From the NCBI RefSeq assembly GCF_000423205.1, contig NZ_AUHN01000013.1:1-39596 (forward strand): a stretch of 39,596 nucleotides of DNA. Reading direction: 5' to 3'. Source of the DNA: Jonesia quinghaiensis DSM 15701 (GTDB lineage Bacteria > Actinomycetota > Actinomycetes > Actinomycetales > Cellulomonadaceae). The notes beneath the pieces were generated by a model. The model made no database searches. It was not told the DNA's origin and worked only from the letters and a program-made list of their open reading frames with translations. The number at the start of each line of letters is the position of its first letter. The stretch's first letter is position 1. Made by a program: the position numbers and the translations under genes. Below are positions 23,348-32,527 of this stretch, one piece after another.

Positions 23348-26185
23348 ATGGCCCAAGGTCGCAAACTCGTCATCGTGGAGTCGCCAGCAAAGGCGCGCAC
23401 GATTGCCAGCTATCTTGGCGACGACTTCGAGGTTGAGGCGAGCGTCGGGCATATTCGTGACCTTCCGCAGCCCAGTGAACTACCTGCGGAGTTGAAGAAG
23501 TCAGGGTATGGCAAGTTCGCCGTCGACGTCGACAATGGCTTCGCCCCGTACTACGAGGTTTACTCCGATAAAAAGAAAAAAGTTACGGAATTACGGCGCC
23601 TGTTGAAGGACGCCGATGAGTTGTACCTCGCAACTGATGAGGACCGTGAGGGTGAAGCGATTGCGTGGCATCTTCTTGAGGCATTGAAGCCGAAGGTTCC
23701 CGTCAAGCGAATGGTGTTCCACGAGATCACCCGCGAAGCGATTCAGCGGGCACTGTCCTCAACCCGCGAGTTGGATGAGCGCCTTGTGGACGCTCAGGAA
23801 ACACGTCGAATTCTCGACCGGTTGTACGGTTACGAAGTTTCTCCTGTGCTGTGGCGCAAGGTCCGTCAAGGGCTTTCCGCTGGCCGCGTGCAGTCTGTTG
23901 CGACCCGTTTGGTTGTGGAGCGCGAACGCGAACGTATGGCGTTTGTGCCCGCGGAATACTGGGATGTCACAGCGACATTCACAGCAACAACAGGGGCGGA
24001 TGCTGGCGGTTCTTTCGGTGCCCGGTTGACACACTTGGATGGTGCACGTGTGGCATCTGGGCGTGACTTCACCGACCGCGGTGAGCTGAAATCACGCGAC
24101 GTTGTGCATGTGTCGCAGGGGCAAGCCCGCGCTTTGGCGGAATCACTGGATTCTGCCCGCGCCACGGTGTTGTCACTTGATACCAAGCCGTACACGCGGC
24201 GCCCGGCTGCTCCGTTTACGACCTCTACGCTTCAGCAAGAAGCGTCACGTAAGTTGCGGATGTCCTCTAAAGTTGCGATGCGGGTAGCCCAAACGCTGTA
24301 TGAAAACGGGTACATCACCTACATGCGTACGGACTCCCCGGTGTTGTCGAGCCAAGCGGTTTCTGCTGCTCGTGGGCAGGCTGCTGAACTGTATGGGGCG
24401 GAGTTTGTTCCAGATAAACCGCGTGTTTATGCCTCCAAAGCTAAGGGCGCTCAGGAAGCTCACGAGGCGATCCGTCCCGCTGGTGACACGTTCCGCACCC
24501 CCGCTCACGTTGCCAAAGAACTCAGTGGCGACCAGTTCCGGTTGTATGAGCTGATTTGGAAGCGCACAGTTGCTTCCCAGATGGCTGATGCGCGTGGGTC
24601 AACGGCGTCAGTCCGCATTGGCGCACAGGCACAGTTTGATGGGAAAACTGCTGAGGCAGTGTTCTCCGCATCGGGAACGGTCATCACCTTCCGTGGGTTC
24701 CTTGCCGCATATGAAGAGGGCCGTGACGTTGAGCGTTACGACGAGGCGAAAGACGGCGATAGCCGGCTCCCGCAGATGACACAGGGCGACGCCTTGGATT
24801 CCTCAGATATCACCGCTGATGGGCACGCAACAACACCGCCACCACGGTTTACTGAAGCGTCGTTGGTTAAAGCGCTAGAGGAACGCGGTATTGGCCGCCC
24901 GTCCACCTATGCGTCAACAATTTCAACGATCCAGGACCGCGGGTATGTGAATAGTCGCGGTCAGGCACTGGTTCCTTCGTGGGTGGCCTTTGCTGTTATT
25001 CGCCTTCTTGAAGAGCACTTCTCGCAACTCATTGACTACGATTTCACGGCCCAAATGGAATCAGACCTGGATGAGATCGCTGCTGGTGACGCTGAACGAG
25101 TGTCATGGTTGACTGAGTTCTACTTTGGCGCGGAAGGTGCGAAAAAAACAGGCCTCAAGCAACTGGTAGATGACCTAGGCGACATTGACGCCCGGGATAT
25201 CAACACGGTTCCGCTCGGTGAAGGGCTCGTTCTGCGTGTTGGCCGTTACGGTCCTTACATTGAAGATCTCAGCACTGAGGTTAAGGAGGGTGAAAACCCG
25301 CCACGCGCATCAGTGCCTGACGAGATCGCCCCAGATGAACTCACTGTTGAGAAAGCGCGCGAACTACTCGCTACGCAAAAAGACGGTGACATTGTTCTTG
25401 GGACTGACCCGGTTAGCGGGCATGAGGTTGTCGCTAAAGCTGGGCGATTCGGTCCTTACGTCACCGAGATCATTCCTGAACCAGAACTCGATGAGTCGAT
25501 GAGTGCGGCGGCAAAAAAGAAAGCGAAAGCTGCCCTTCCCAAGCCGCGCACCGCATCACTGTTTAAAACCCAGTCACTGGACACCATCACCCTCGACGAA
25601 GCGCTACGGCTTTTGTCGTTGCCTCGTGTTGTCGGTGTTGACCCAGAGTCAGACACCGAAATCACTGCGAACAACGGGCGCTACGGGCCATACCTGAAAA
25701 AGGGCACTGACTCACGCACCATCGACAGCGAAGAAATGCTTCTCACCATCACGTTGGAAGAAGCGCTAGAGATCTACAAACAACCCAAGCGAGGGCGCGG
25801 TGCAACAGCAAGCGCACCTCTGCGTGAGTTGGGCATCGATCCCACCAGTGAAAAACCCATTGTCATTAAAGATGGACGTTTCGGGCCGTACGTCACTGAC
25901 GGCAAAACGAACCGTACCCTCCCCAAAGACGCGCCCGTTGAGTCAGTAACGTTTGAACAAGCAGTTGATCTGCTCGCTGAAAAGCGTGCGAAGGCTCCAG
26001 TCAAACGCGCAACAACAAAAACCGCAGCAAAGAAAACCCCCGCCAAGACGGCTGCAACAAAAACTGCTGCAAAGAAGACAACGGCAACAAAAACAACAGC
26101 GACAAAGGCAGCCGCGAAGAAAACAACTGCCACAAAAACTGCTGCGAAGAAAACCAGCACCACAACAAAGAAGGCCGATTCGTAG
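23348..26185 (+). CDS. topA: DNA topoisomerase I
   Basis: TopA relaxes negative supercoils by transient single-strand cleavage. The 945-aa product starts with the TOPRIM domain (KLVIVESPAKARTIASYLG, then DEDREGEAIAWHLL) and has catalytic Tyr325 in GYITYMRTDS. As usual in actinobacteria it lacks zinc fingers. Instead it has several C-terminal TopA-C repeats, each ending in a GRFGPY/GRYGPY-type block, and a tail of about 65 residues made of Lys/Ala/Thr repeats that likely grips DNA. AGGA about ten bases upstream supports the ATG. Its place upstream of tmk and holB matches many actinobacterial genomes. Confidence 0.97.
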   Translation: MAQGRKLVIVESPAKARTIASYLGDDFEVEASVGHIRDLPQPSELPAELKKSGYGKFAVDVDNGFAPYYEVYSDKKKKVTELRRLLKDADELYLATDEDREGEAIAWHLLEALKPKVPVKRMVFHEITREAIQRALSSTRELDERLVDAQETRRILDRLYGYEVSPVLWRKVRQGLSAGRVQSVATRLVVERERERMAFVPAEYWDVTATFTATTGADAGGSFGARLTHLDGARVASGRDFTDRGELKSRDVVHVSQGQARALAESLDSARATVLSLDTKPYTRRPAAPFTTSTLQQEASRKLRMSSKVAMRVAQTLYENGYITYMRTDSPVLSSQAVSAARGQAAELYGAEFVPDKPRVYASKAKGAQEAHEAIRPAGDTFRTPAHVAKELSGDQFRLYELIWKRTVASQMADARGSTASVRIGAQAQFDGKTAEAVFSASGTVITFRGFLAAYEEGRDVERYDEAKDGDSRLPQMTQGDALDSSDITADGHATTPPPRFTEASLVKALEERGIGRPSTYASTISTIQDRGYVNSRGQALVPSWVAFAVIRLLEEHFSQLIDYDFTAQMESDLDEIAAGDAERVSWLTEFYFGAEGAKKTGLKQLVDDLGDIDARDINTVPLGEGLVLRVGRYGPYIEDLSTEVKEGENPPRASVPDEIAPDELTVEKARELLATQKDGDIVLGTDPVSGHEVVAKAGRFGPYVTEIIPEPELDESMSAAAKKKAKAALPKPRTASLFKTQSLDTITLDEALRLLSLPRVVGVDPESDTEITANNGRYGPYLKKGTDSRTIDSEEMLLTITLEEALEIYKQPKRGRGATASAPLRELGIDPTSEKPIVIKDGRFGPYVTDGKTNRTLPKDAPVESVTFEQAVDLLAEKRAKAPVKRATTKTAAKKTPAKTAATKTAAKKTTATKTTATKAAAKKTTATKTAAKKTSTTTKKADS

Positions 26186-26218
26186 CAGCGCGCGACCTGC
26201 GCAGGTAGAGTCAGTGGA

Positions 26219-27271
26219 ATGGAACACATCTCAATTCCTTCCGCCCTGAAAACCGGCATCGCACCCTCCCCACAGGATGCTCCAGCAATACGCTGGGGCA
26301 TCCTTGGCGCAGGGTGGATTTCCTCTACTTTTGCCAACGCGGTGACGCAACGTACCGCATCAACGATCGCTGCGGTTGCTTCCCGTGATGTGACAAAAGC
26401 CCAAGGATTCATTGACGAACACCTTGGCAGCGCAGCCCAAGAATCCCGGGCCTACGGCTCCTATGAAGAACTCGTTGCAGACGACTCCCTCGACGCTATT
26501 TACGTAGGAACCCCCCACTCACACCACCGTGAGCACGCACTCCTCGCCATTAAAGCGGGCAAGCACGTACTCGTGGAAAAAGCGTTCACCCGCAATGTCG
26601 CTGAAGCACGTGAGGTGCTTGATGCAGCCCGCGAAGCCGGTGTGTTTGTTATGGAAGCAATGTGGACCCGTTTCCTGCCACACATCGCTCAGGTGCGGCA
26701 CATCATTGAATCTGGTGTGCTCGGCGACATCGTCACCGTGATCGCTGATCACGGACAGGCCTTTGAGTTCGACGCTGAGCACCGCCTCTACAACCCTGAC
26801 CTCGCTGGTGGGGCGCTCCTCGACCTGGGCGTATACCCCGTGGCATTTGCTCACGACGTACTGGGCTTGCCTCAAGAGATCATCGCTCGCGGTGTCCTGA
26901 CGCAAACACAGGTTGATGGGCAAATCTCCATGGTGTTCAGCTACGGGGACAACAGCCAAGCGAGCCTCAACACCACCTTGTGGGCGCAAACGCCGACTAC
27001 CGCAACCATTGCTGGGACGAAGGGGCGCATCGAGATTGATGGTGCGTTTTATGCTCCCACCTCATTCCGGCACATCACCTACAGCCGTTCTGTTGCCTCG
27101 TACGAGCGGGACGACGTTCTCGGACTCGAATTTGAAGCCGCAGAAGTAGCACGGTGCATCAGCGACGGTAAAACTGAGAGCCCACGCATGCCATGGCAAG
27201 CGACCCTCGACATCATGAGCATGATGGATGACATTCGTGCTCAAGCGGGAGTGGTTTACCCAGGCGAGTGA
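26219..27271 (+). CDS. Gfo/Idh/MocA family oxidoreductase
   Basis: The 350-aa product has an N-terminal NAD(P)-binding fold (WGILGAGWISSTFANAV, residues 22-38) and the family's VEK-A-F segment (normally EKP), followed by the C-terminal alpha/beta domain with a GGALLDLGVYPV block. Family members oxidise or reduce sugars, inositols and dihydrodiols; the substrate cannot be inferred. It begins 33 bp after topA and ends before a strong hairpin, so it may be read from the topA promoter. Two possible ATG starts are close; the first is used, without a convincing ribosome binding site. Confidence 0.87.
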   Translation: MEHISIPSALKTGIAPSPQDAPAIRWGILGAGWISSTFANAVTQRTASTIAAVASRDVTKAQGFIDEHLGSAAQESRAYGSYEELVADDSLDAIYVGTPHSHHREHALLAIKAGKHVLVEKAFTRNVAEAREVLDAAREAGVFVMEAMWTRFLPHIAQVRHIIESGVLGDIVTVIADHGQAFEFDAEHRLYNPDLAGGALLDLGVYPVAFAHDVLGLPQEIIARGVLTQTQVDGQISMVFSYGDNSQASLNTTLWAQTPTTATIAGTKGRIEIDGAFYAPTSFRHITYSRSVASYERDDVLGLEFEAAEVARCISDGKTESPRMPWQATLDIMSMMDDIRAQAGVVYPGE

Positions 27272-27300
27272 CCGCGGTTACCTGTCCACTACACTGAGGT

Positions 27301-27330
27301 GGGGCGCCAGACAGCATTGTCTGGCGCCCC
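27301..27330. terminator. Hairpin between oxidoreductase and HAD gene
   Basis: GGGGCGCCAGACA pairs perfectly with TGTCTGGCGCCCC (13 bp, 4-nt loop) between two convergent genes. No T-run follows on either strand. A two-way terminator is the likely role. Confidence 0.8.
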
Positions 27331-27343
27331 GCACCCCTTATGA

Positions 27344-28027
27344 TCACTGCGGGGTGGCAGAGCCACTGAAGAGCACCCCAGCGTCCGTGACAACGCACTG
27401 CAGCGTTTCGAGTGACTGGAGGTAGGCATCGGCCTGAAGTTCCTCCAGTGCGTGTGTGCCCGGTACCGCGATGGTGGCGCACCCCGCTGCCCGGCCAGCA
27501 GCCAACCCTGTTGGAGCATCCTCCACCACCACACAACGCGCGGGATCAACTCCGAGCAGTTGCGCTGCTCGCAAGTACGGTTCAGGGTTCGGCTTGCCGT
27601 GTGTGACATCGTCTGCAGTCACCACAACCGCCATATCAATGCCCGTGACCGCCATACGAACCTGCGCCAAGCCGCGTGTTGACGATGTCACAATTGCCCG
27701 CCGCTGCTGAGGCAGCGCCGCCAACACGTCGTGAGCACCAGGCATCAACTCGATGCCGTCCGTCGCATGAGTTTCCATATCCACAATGCGATGAAAACCC
27801 TCATCCCACTGCTCACGGGGGAGGAGTTGCTCGACGATGGCGCGTGCCGGAGTGCCATGGAACTGGTGGTAATGCTCAGGTGGGTACCCGTAGTGCTGCA
27901 TCCACAGCCCCCAACAGTGCTCAGTGACGTGAATGGAGCTAATGAGGGTGCCATCCATGTCCCACAACACGGCGTCAAAAAGGCGATCGGAGAACTTGTA
28001 GCCAGGAGTTGGAAGAAAAGTGTCCAC
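27344..28027 (-). CDS. HAD-superfamily phosphatase (beta-PGM-like)
   Basis: The 227-aa product has the HAD motif I DMDGTLISS (nucleophile Asp in DxDGT), a helical cap, motif II as VTSST, motif III Lys in THGKPNPEP and motif IV VVVEDAPTGLAAG. This suits a subclass-I HAD phosphatase of small phosphosugars or a beta-phosphoglucomutase relative. The start is GTG 28027: TAGGCT seven bases upstream would serve as the -10 of a leaderless message, and no ATG precedes the DxDGT motif. A longer frame upstream runs across the divergent tmk gene and is not credible. It faces the oxidoreductase and shares its promoter region with tmk. Confidence 0.85.
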   Translation of the reverse strand: MDTFLPTPGYKFSDRLFDAVLWDMDGTLISSIHVTEHCWGLWMQHYGYPPEHYHQFHGTPARAIVEQLLPREQWDEGFHRIVDMETHATDGIELMPGAHDVLAALPQQRRAIVTSSTRGLAQVRMAVTGIDMAVVVTADDVTHGKPNPEPYLRAAQLLGVDPARCVVVEDAPTGLAAGRAAGCATIAVPGTHALEELQADAYLQSLETLQCVVTDAGVLFSGSATPQ

Positions 28028-28034
28028 GAGGATG

Positions 28035-28075
28035 AGCCTACGATGCCAACGACACTCAGCCCCAACCGATAGGGT
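28035..28075. promoter_or_regulatory. Divergent leaderless promoters for HAD gene and tmk
   Basis: On the plus strand TAGGGT (28070-28075) is six bases before the tmk GTG. On the minus strand TAGGCT (28040-28035) is seven bases before the HAD GTG. Both match the actinobacterial -10 TANNNT at leaderless spacing, and neither gene has a ribosome binding site. Confidence 0.5.
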
Positions 28076-28081
28076 TGGACT

Positions 28082-28762
28082 GTGCGCGACGAACAACACC
28101 AGACACCCGGCCTCTTCATCACTTTCGAAGGCGGCGACGGCAGTGGCAAAACCACACAAGCCAAGCTTGCAGCCCAATGGCTTCACGACACCTACGCGCA
28201 CGATGTCCTCCTCACCCGCGAACCTGGTGGAACCGACCTGGGGCGCCACATTCGAGAACTCGTCCTCCACGGACAAGACATGGGCCCTCGCGCCGAGGCT
28301 CTGCTGTATGCAGCCGACCGGGCCCACCATGTTCACTCCCTGGTGCGCCCAGCCCTAGAAGATGGCCGCACCGTTGTGTGCGACCGGTACTTCGATTCAT
28401 CGATCGCCTACCAAGGCGGCGGGCGAACACTCACCCCAACAGCGATCCGTGACCTGTCCCTGTGGGCGGTTGACGGGCTCATGCCAGATCTCACCATCCT
28501 TATTGATGTGACCGCCCACGTGGGCGCGTCACGTCTCGTGGGTGCACCCGACCGGCTAGAACGGGCCGGAGCAGGATTCCACGACCGCACCCACGCCACG
28601 TACCGCCAACTCGCTGAAGAAGAACCTCACCGGTGGGCAGTTGTTGATGGTGATGGCACTATTGAACAGGTGGCGCAGCGGGTTCAGTTAGCCCTCAGCG
28701 CGCGACTGGGTGAACGGCTTGGCGGCAGGAATGACAGTGGGCAACCAGGAGGCAGCGCGTGA
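28082..28762 (+). CDS. tmk: Thymidylate kinase
   Basis: Tmk converts dTMP to dTDP with ATP for DNA synthesis. The 226-aa product has the P-loop EGGDGSGKTTQ (residues 16-26), the TREPGGTDLG segment that binds nucleotide and CDRYFDSSIAYQGGGR with the DRY motif. Start is GTG, probably leaderless. It overlaps holB by 4 nt (GTGA); the tmk-holB pair is widely conserved. Confidence 0.95.
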   Translation: MRDEQHQTPGLFITFEGGDGSGKTTQAKLAAQWLHDTYAHDVLLTREPGGTDLGRHIRELVLHGQDMGPRAEALLYAADRAHHVHSLVRPALEDGRTVVCDRYFDSSIAYQGGGRTLTPTAIRDLSLWAVDGLMPDLTILIDVTAHVGASRLVGAPDRLERAGAGFHDRTHATYRQLAEEEPHRWAVVDGDGTIEQVAQRVQLALSARLGERLGGRNDSGQPGGSA

Positions 28763-29886
28763 GCGTATGGGATGACCTCGTTGGGCAGCAAAACGTCGTT
28801 GACACTCTTCGCCGTGCCATTAGCGACCCTGCGGCGATGACCCACGCTTGGCTCCTGACTGGCCCACCAGGATCAGGGCGCTCCAACGCCGCCCGCGCCT
28901 TTGCCGCCGCCCTGCAATGCCCACAAGATGGTTGCGGTGTGTGTGCTCAATGTCTGGGTGTGCTCCGAGGAACCCACCCGGATGTTTCCATCGTCGCCAC
29001 AGAAAAAGTCACCATCGCCATCGATGAAGTCCGCGACCTCATTGGTAAAGCGACCCGCACCCCCTCCCAAGGGCGGTGGCGGGTCATCATTATCGAAGAC
29101 GCTGACCGCATGATGGAACGCACCACAAACGTGTTACTGAAAGCCATCGAAGAACCCCCAGCGCGCACCATCTGGTTGCTGTGCGCACCCAGCCCACAAG
29201 ATGTGATGGTCACCATCCGCTCACGGTGTCGCTCCGTCACACTGCGAGTCCCCCCACTGGAGGATGTGGCGCAGCTCTTGATGGCGAAAGATGGTGTAGA
29301 TGAAGGAACAGCTCGCATCTGCGCTGCAGCAGCCCAAGCGCACATCGGACTTGCTCACCGTTACGCGCGCGATCCGCAAGCACTTGAACGGCGCAACTCC
29401 ATCATCCGATTGGGCGCACGGGTCACATCGGTGCCCGACGCTGTGTATGCGGCAGCTCAACTCTTGGAGATCGCACAACACGAAGCACAAGAAGCCACTG
29501 CGGAACGCGACGCAGCCGAAAAAGAAGAACTCCTCCGCACGCTTGGTGCACAAGACGCAAAAACCTTGCCACCTGCGCTTCGAAGCCAAATCAAAGCCCT
29601 CGAAGATGACCAAAAACGCCGTGCCACGCGGCACCAGCGAGACGTCATCGACCGGTCAATTTCCGACCTCATGTCACTACACCGCGATATTCTCCTGCTA
29701 CAAACCGGTACTCAAGCAGATTTTGTGAACACGGAACTTAGCGATATCGTCCACGACCTCGCTGGTCGCTGCACCCCAGAGCACACGTTGCACCGCATCG
29801 ACGCGATGCGCCAAGCACGCACCCGGCTCGCAGGAAACGTTGCACCACTCCTCGCCCTCGAAGCGATGCTCATCCAACTGCGTTAA
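28759..29886 (+). CDS. holB: DNA polymerase III subunit delta'
   Basis: Delta' is part of the clamp loader that places the beta sliding clamp on DNA. The 375-aa product has an AAA+ domain with the P-loop GPPGSGRSN, in which Arg replaces the catalytic Lys; loss of ATPase function is normal for delta'. A zinc module follows (C-P-Q-D-G-C-G-V-C-A-Q-C), then VIIEDADRM and the sensor IRSRCRS (SRC motif). The charged region about 230-300 looks helical. It begins inside the tmk stop codon, so the two are coupled. Confidence 0.95.
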   Translation: MSVWDDLVGQQNVVDTLRRAISDPAAMTHAWLLTGPPGSGRSNAARAFAAALQCPQDGCGVCAQCLGVLRGTHPDVSIVATEKVTIAIDEVRDLIGKATRTPSQGRWRVIIIEDADRMMERTTNVLLKAIEEPPARTIWLLCAPSPQDVMVTIRSRCRSVTLRVPPLEDVAQLLMAKDGVDEGTARICAAAAQAHIGLAHRYARDPQALERRNSIIRLGARVTSVPDAVYAAAQLLEIAQHEAQEATAERDAAEKEELLRTLGAQDAKTLPPALRSQIKALEDDQKRRATRHQRDVIDRSISDLMSLHRDILLLQTGTQADFVNTELSDIVHDLAGRCTPEHTLHRIDAMRQARTRLAGNVAPLLALEAMLIQLR

Positions 29887-29922
29887 CCTCAGCTACACCC
29901 ACCACAACACCCGGAGAACCAC

Positions 29923-31467
29923 ATGACATCACGCCCGATGCCCCGCCTAGCGGCTGTGGGTGCGATCCTCGCGCTCACGCTCGCAGCATGCTCACAAGAG
30001 CAAACGGAACCCACAGAGCAGGAAAGCACCACCCAGCAGGGAAAGCCCGCTGGAACTGTGCAAGAAGGGTTTGAGACTTACTACGAGCAGAGTGTTGCGT
30101 GGGAACAATGTGGTGGTGGAACGTTCCAATGTGCTGATATCACAGCCCCCATGGACTGGAATGACCCAGAATCCGAAACCATCACCATCGCCGCCCAAAT
30201 GTACGAGGCACGTGGTGACGCAAAAGGCACCGTCATCATCAACCCAGGTGGCCCGGGCGGTTCAGGAGTGGAACTCGTAGGGGTTGCGCCACTGATCTTT
30301 GGTGAGGACCTGCTAGAAAACTACAACGTTCTCGGGTTTGACCCACGCGGAGTCAGCGCCTCCAGTGCCGTGACCTGCTATGACGCCCCAGAAATGGACC
30401 GTTACCTCTCGCTCTCCGTCAACACAGTGAACGAAAAGACACTCCCCATCCTCCAAGAAGAAGCCGACAAGTTCGCACAAGCCTGCTTGGACAACACTGG
30501 AGACCTGCTCGGCCACGTTGACACGATCAGCTCGGCACGCGACGTTGACCTGTTGCGTTCCGTCATGGGTGACGAAAAACTCCACTACCTCGGGTTCTCC
30601 TACGGAACCCAACTCGGCGCAACCTACGCGGGACTGTTCCCAGAAAACGTTGGCCGCATGGTGCTCGACGGCGCTATCGACCCACGCCTGACCCCCTTTG
30701 AACAAACCATTGAACAAGCACAAGGGTTCGAAAGCTCGCTGCGCCTCTACGTTGACAGCTGCCTGTCCACACCAGAATCCTGCCCGCTGACCGGCACCAC
30801 AGACGAAGCAATGGAGCAGATCAGTGAACTCCTTGATGACATCTCAGCCACCCCACTGCAAACCGACGACCCAGACGGTCGAGTCCTCACGCGCTCACTA
30901 GCGTTCTACGGTGTTGCATACCCCATGTACGCCCCAGTGATTTGGGATCAACTCAGCGCAGCGCTCGACTCGGCAATGAACACCAATGACGGTTCACTCC
31001 TCCTCGACCTTTCCGACCAGTACTTCGGGCGTGAAGACGGCGAGTACACGTCCAACCAGACTGAAGCTTTCAACGCCATTAACTGCATGGACTCACGCGG
31101 CACCGAAGACCTCGCAGGCATGGACGAAGAAGCACAGAAAATCGTTGACGCTGCACCAGTCATGGGTGAGTCATTTACCTATGGTGGGGTTGGCTGCGCA
31201 AACTGGCCGTTCGATGTTGTGGAAAGCGACTACGACATGGCAGCCCCCGGCGCCGCACCAATCCTCGTTGTCGGAACAACCAACGACCCAGCAACCCCCT
31301 ACAAGTGGGCTGAAGGCCTCGCAGAGGTCCTCGAATCAGGTGTTCTGATCACCAGTGAAGGCGACGGCCACACTGCGTACGGGCAGTCCACCCAGTGCAT
31401 CATTGACACAGTTGACGCGTACTTTGTGGACGGAACAGTACCCGAAACCGACCCAGTGTGTTCGTGA
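29923..31467 (+). CDS. Secreted alpha/beta-hydrolase lipoprotein (TAP-like peptidase family)
   Basis: The 514-aa product starts with a lipoprotein signal (lipobox LAAC, Cys about residue 24), so it is anchored on the outer face of the membrane. The hydrolase fold has the nucleophile elbow GFSYGTQLG with Ser226, Asp455 in GTTNDPATPY and His483 in GDGHTAYG. The C-terminal TAP-like domain and the HPGG-type oxyanion loop (NPGGPGGSG) match tripeptidyl aminopeptidases of streptomycetes and mycobacteria. It probably trims peptides outside the cell; the substrate is inferred from the family. GGAG lies eight bases before the ATG. A lid domain lies between the Ser and Asp segments. Confidence 0.92.
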   Translation: MTSRPMPRLAAVGAILALTLAACSQEQTEPTEQESTTQQGKPAGTVQEGFETYYEQSVAWEQCGGGTFQCADITAPMDWNDPESETITIAAQMYEARGDAKGTVIINPGGPGGSGVELVGVAPLIFGEDLLENYNVLGFDPRGVSASSAVTCYDAPEMDRYLSLSVNTVNEKTLPILQEEADKFAQACLDNTGDLLGHVDTISSARDVDLLRSVMGDEKLHYLGFSYGTQLGATYAGLFPENVGRMVLDGAIDPRLTPFEQTIEQAQGFESSLRLYVDSCLSTPESCPLTGTTDEAMEQISELLDDISATPLQTDDPDGRVLTRSLAFYGVAYPMYAPVIWDQLSAALDSAMNTNDGSLLLDLSDQYFGREDGEYTSNQTEAFNAINCMDSRGTEDLAGMDEEAQKIVDAAPVMGESFTYGGVGCANWPFDVVESDYDMAAPGAAPILVVGTTNDPATPYKWAEGLAEVLESGVLITSEGDGHTAYGQSTQCIIDTVDAYFVDGTVPETDPVCS

Positions 31468-31480
31468 TCACTAATCACGA
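31462..31480 (+). terminator. Short hairpin at the end of the hydrolase gene
   Basis: TCGTGAT pairs with ATCACGA (7 bp, 5-nt loop) and is followed by TTTTG. It starts inside the last codons of the hydrolase gene. It is a weak intrinsic terminator at best. Confidence 0.4.
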
Positions 31481-31565
31481 TTTTGCGTTACGTCGTGGAA
31501 CATCGGTAAGGTAATGGAGGTTCTTCGCTCGCATCAGTGATCCGCTCCGGGTGTGAGAGAAGCCA

Positions 31566-31638
31566 GCCGCCTTAGCTCAGTCGGTAGAGCGTTTCACTCG
31601 TAATGAAAAGGTCACGAGTTCGATTCTCGTAGGCGGCT
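31566..31638 (+). tRNA. tRNA-Thr (anticodon CGT)
   Basis: The cloverleaf is complete: acceptor GCCGCCT with AGGCGGC, a D-arm with AGCTCAGTCGGTAGAGC, anticodon stem TTTCA/TGAAA with loop CTCGTAA (anticodon CGT at 31599-31601, reading ACG), and a T-arm with GGTTCGA-like AGTTCGATTCT. The discriminator base is T and CCA is not encoded. Length is 73 nt. Confidence 0.96.
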
Positions 31639-31666
31639 CGATCTCAACCGCGTGGTACTGGAATTC

Positions 31667-31703
31667 AGCCCTCGAATCCGTTTTCGGATTCGAGGGCTTT
31701 TTC
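31667..31703 (+). terminator. Intrinsic terminator after tRNA-Thr
   Basis: AGCCCTCGAATCCG pairs perfectly with CGGATTCGAGGGCT (14 bp, TTTT loop) and is followed by TTTTTC. This is a strong Rho-independent terminator 28 nt after the tRNA. Confidence 0.93.
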
Positions 31704-31773
31704 TTGCCCAAATGTTCTGGCCACGCAGTGAATCCCGCACCTCCATGCGGACCGCGAGCAAACACCGCGTCGA

Positions 31774-32031
31774 TTACTTCTGCTGCTCTGTGTGGCCATC
31801 CTCTTTAATCCATCCAGAATGTTGCATCGCCAACAGAACTGGAAACACCCAATTAAAGTACAGCTCTACCGGAACTGGATCTGTTCCATAAATCAGAGCC
31901 CGAACTCCAGAGAGAGCAAATAGAGCAAGGTAAGTAGCTGTAATGACCACTCTGCGGGGCTGGCTTACGAAGGTTTTAAAATACATCTGCGCTCCTTTTG
32001 CCACAAAGCATAACTGACTACGCTTCTGCAT
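31774..32031 (-). CDS. Small two-helix membrane protein, unrecognised
   Basis: The 85-aa product is predicted to have two membrane helices (about residues 29-46 and 58-70) separated by a short loop containing YGTDPVPVELYFN, with a hydrophilic C-terminus. ATG 32031 is chosen because AGGAG lies six bases upstream; the frame extends further but without such a site. I do not recognise the family. It stands alone after the tRNA-Thr terminator and is divergent from another small membrane ORF. AT content here appears higher than in the flanking genes, which may signal acquired DNA. Confidence 0.6.
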   Translation of the reverse strand: MQKRSQLCFVAKGAQMYFKTFVSQPRRVVITATYLALFALSGVRALIYGTDPVPVELYFNWVFPVLLAMQHSGWIKEDGHTEQQK

Positions 32032-32143
32032 GAAATCTCCTACCCCTAGATTCTCTGGAAGTGCTGGCAATGGAGATAGAAACGGAAACCGGTGTTCCCG
32101 CATATCCAGCTGTGTACTTCAGGTGCTGGCAGCGTTTTGGTGA

Positions 32144-32347
32144 ATGGTTCCGGGCTATACCGGCCTGGAGCACAACTACGCCGCCGAGTCCAACTTCGAT
32201 GATCCAGCCCAGATCTCAGCCTGTGCATGGGCTGGTTTACGGCAAACACTCATCGGGCTGGCGCTGTGCCTGGTCTCACTAGTTCTTTGGTATGCCGCAT
32301 GGAGCCGCATAAGAAAAACCGAAACCCGTTCACAAGCGAATCGGTGA
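32144..32347 (+). CDS. Possible small single-helix membrane protein
   Basis: The 67-aa frame has one clear membrane helix (about residues 35-52, LIGLALCLVSLVLWYAAW) followed by a basic tail, the positive-inside pattern of a real membrane protein. The ribosome binding site is weak (GGTG adjacent to the ATG) and a stop codon lies directly upstream in frame. A second frame from 32061 reads into the same area, so this may also be the 3' remnant of a frameshifted gene. Function unknown. Confidence 0.4.
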   Translation: MVPGYTGLEHNYAAESNFDDPAQISACAWAGLRQTLIGLALCLVSLVLWYAAWSRIRKTETRSQANR

Positions 32348-32527
32348 TATTCACCGGTGCTCCGTTGCGCGAACATTTGGTTACACAGTTCTCGGATATC
32401 CAGCCCCCTAAAAATACTGGTGGGCAATCTCCACGATAGTCTCTTCGACTGTGGCAGTTGTGTGTGGGAAGTCCGTATTATTTTGCTGCTGCTTGATGTC
32501 GTGTTCGTGTAGGTGTTTGATGTGTAG

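Noticed and set aside
28028-28336. Longer N-terminus for the HAD phosphatase
   Set aside because: It would run through the promoter and start of tmk on the other strand; the GTG at 28027 with a leaderless -10 fits better.
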